From Nitrospinaceae bacterium (GTDB lineage: Bacteria > Nitrospinota > Nitrospinia > Nitrospinales > VA-1): a stretch of DNA of 5,975 bases. Location of the stretch: the NCBI GenBank assembly GCA_029261675.1, contig JAJDBA010000112.1, forward strand, positions 1-5,975, read 5' to 3'. Below the pieces are notes generated by a model. It was not told where the DNA came from. It saw only the letters and a program-made list of their open reading frames with translations, and made no database searches. Shown piece after piece: positions 5,424 to 5,975 of the stretch. The stretch's first letter is position 1. Each line of letters opens with the position of its first letter. Both the position numbers and the translations under genes were made by a program.

Positions 5424-5470
5424 GACTCTTAATCAGTAGGTCCTCGGTTCGACCCCGAGACGGCCCACCA
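5424..5470 (+). tRNA. tRNA-Lys(CTT) 3' half only (displaced fragment)
   Basis: The fragment contains the anticodon loop CTCTTAA (anticodon CTT at 5428-5430), the 3' anticodon strand TCAGT, variable loop AGGTC, T arm CTCGG-TTCGACC-CCGAG, acceptor strand ACGGCCC, discriminator A and encoded CCA. There is no matching GGGCCGT acceptor strand, D arm or other 5' half upstream, so it cannot make a functional tRNA. This is what remains when an element inserts into a tRNA gene and brings its own 3' end to restore the intact copy at the opposite junction. The flanking ACCGA would pair with TCAGT at four of five positions. Confidence 0.9.
5424..5470. other. att: Attachment site at the element-chromosome junction
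   Basis: The tRNA-derived core defines the right boundary of the element: integrase and binding-site repeats lie to the left, chromosomal DNA with the tRNA's own terminator to the right. Strand exchange most likely occurs in or near the 7-base anticodon loop (5426-5432), as for other P4-type integrases. A direct repeat of up to this length is predicted at the left end, fused to the 5' half of the tRNA. The exact left limit of identity cannot be fixed from one junction. Confidence 0.75.
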
Positions 5471-5478
5471 TATTTTAC

Positions 5479-5515
5479 AAGGAGTTATGAGGAATCATAG
5501 CTCCTTTTCTTTTTT
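5479..5515 (+). terminator. Intrinsic terminator of the original tRNA-Lys gene
   Basis: A 12-bp stem (5479-5490 with 5495-5506, one G-T pair) closes a GGAA tetraloop and is followed by a T-rich tract to 5515. It sits just after the CCA end, as expected for the tRNA transcript. It now lies at the element boundary, where it would also stop rightward transcription leaving the element. Confidence 0.85.
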
Positions 5516-5601
5516 CAAAAACCGAATAAGCACCGTAAACATAGTTTGCGGAGGGCAGACACATTCGAATGGCAAATTTGCACTACTTTCAAAAAGCTTG
5601 A

Positions 5602-5975
5602 GTGTTGATTGAAGCTGATGTCAGATATACAGTCCGCAAAGGAAATCTGGAGCAAGACGTGTTGGTTTATTCTTCTCTTCCATTGCCTTCCAAATTTGGT
5701 TTAAGCGATGAGTCATCGGTGCTGACGGTAATGACTCGAATCTTTCACTTGGAAGATCATATTGTGAAGGGAAACAGAATCATAGATGGCAGTACAGGAA
5801 AGGTTCATGCTGAGAAAAGTATGGATTTACAGGGAATGATGACACTGTCTTCTGCCAATCCAATCGTATTTGAGGCAAATGGGAAAGTTTCCCATCAATT
5901 CGCCCGTTCCTGGTTTTATCAAAAAGAATCAGATCCTCTAGCACGAGTTTTGGTTAAAAAGCGTTTGGTTACCCT
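5602..5975 (+). CDS. Partial chromosomal ORF, probably 5'-truncated, unknown function
   Basis: An open frame of 124 codons runs to the window end. A GTG at 5602 directly follows an in-frame TGA (5599-5601), with no ribosome binding site, so no convincing start exists. Thirteen in-frame codons before that stop are also open back to a TAG, including an ATG (begins MANLHYFQKA). The product (IEADVRYTVRKGNLEQDVLV, then a beta-rich stretch) has no signal peptide or catalytic motif. It vaguely resembles internal parts of large secreted repeat proteins that I associate with Verrucomicrobiota; this is recollection, not a search result. It is most likely the remnant of a longer gene, possibly degraded beside the integration site, but a short real gene with a GTG start is not excluded. 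The 86 bases between the terminator and this ORF hold nothing I can identify. Confidence 0.4.
   Translation, partial: MLIEADVRYTVRKGNLEQDVLVYSSLPLPSKFGLSDESSVLTVMTRIFHLEDHIVKGNRIIDGSTGKVHAEKSMDLQGMMTLSSANPIVFEANGKVSHQFARSWFYQKESDPLARVLVKKRLVT

Noticed and set aside
5340..5470. Complete tRNA gene ending at 5470
   Set aside because: No acceptor 5' strand, D arm or proper 5' anticodon strand is present upstream; only the 3' half is real.
5599..5601. In-frame TGA read as selenocysteine in the right-hand ORF
   Set aside because: No obvious selenocysteine-insertion hairpin directly follows and no redox motif surrounds it; a truncated gene is simpler.

Overview
The window is the right-hand end of an integrated mobile element followed by a short piece of host chromosome. 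Every element gene lies on the minus strand. The boundary is the 3' half of a tRNA-Lys(CTT) gene at about 5424-5470. It has no 5' half, so it reads as the displaced copy left when an element inserted at the anticodon loop; the rebuilt tRNA should lie beyond the left edge of the window. The host is a bacterium of moderate GC with AGGAG-type ribosome binding sites. The only chromosomal ORF fragment (from 5602) vaguely recalls repeat-type proteins I associate with Verrucomicrobiota, but that is a weak recollection and the phylum is not settled.

Layout, in the direction of transcription (right to left): attachment site and recombinase-binding region (about 5144-5470); a P4-type tyrosine integrase (3941-5143); an unrecognised 271-residue protein with a TTG start (3030-3845); a 235-bp control region; then a tight replication operon. 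The operon holds an AlpA-type regulator/excisionase (2591-2794), an unlisted 42-codon ORF (2466-2594), a phage-type replication initiator (1711-2469) and a T7 gp4/Twinkle-type primase-helicase (38-1714). A further gene starts at position 17 and leaves the window. Three successive junctions are 4-base ATGA overlaps, so alpA, orf42, the initiator and the primase-helicase look translationally coupled.

The most interesting signal is inside the initiator gene. Between about 2168 and 2283 a GGAATRTTTYC-like motif recurs every 10-12 bp, next to a T-rich stretch. This resembles an iteron origin embedded in its own initiator gene, as in lambda O. Beside the attachment core there is a 10-bp-phased series of five TCA(GG)-starting blocks, and further in two direct copies plus one inverted copy of GGGTAGCA, likely integrase/excisionase binding sites.

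Together the genes form an integrate-excise-replicate module: integrase and AlpA control insertion and excision, the initiator opens its own iteron origin, and the fused primase-helicase starts synthesis. Gene content and order (int, cargo gene, alpA, replication genes, tRNA site) resemble Gram-negative phage satellites (PICI/P4-like). No capsid, packaging or conjugation gene is visible, so a prophage or an integrative plasmid-like island remains possible.
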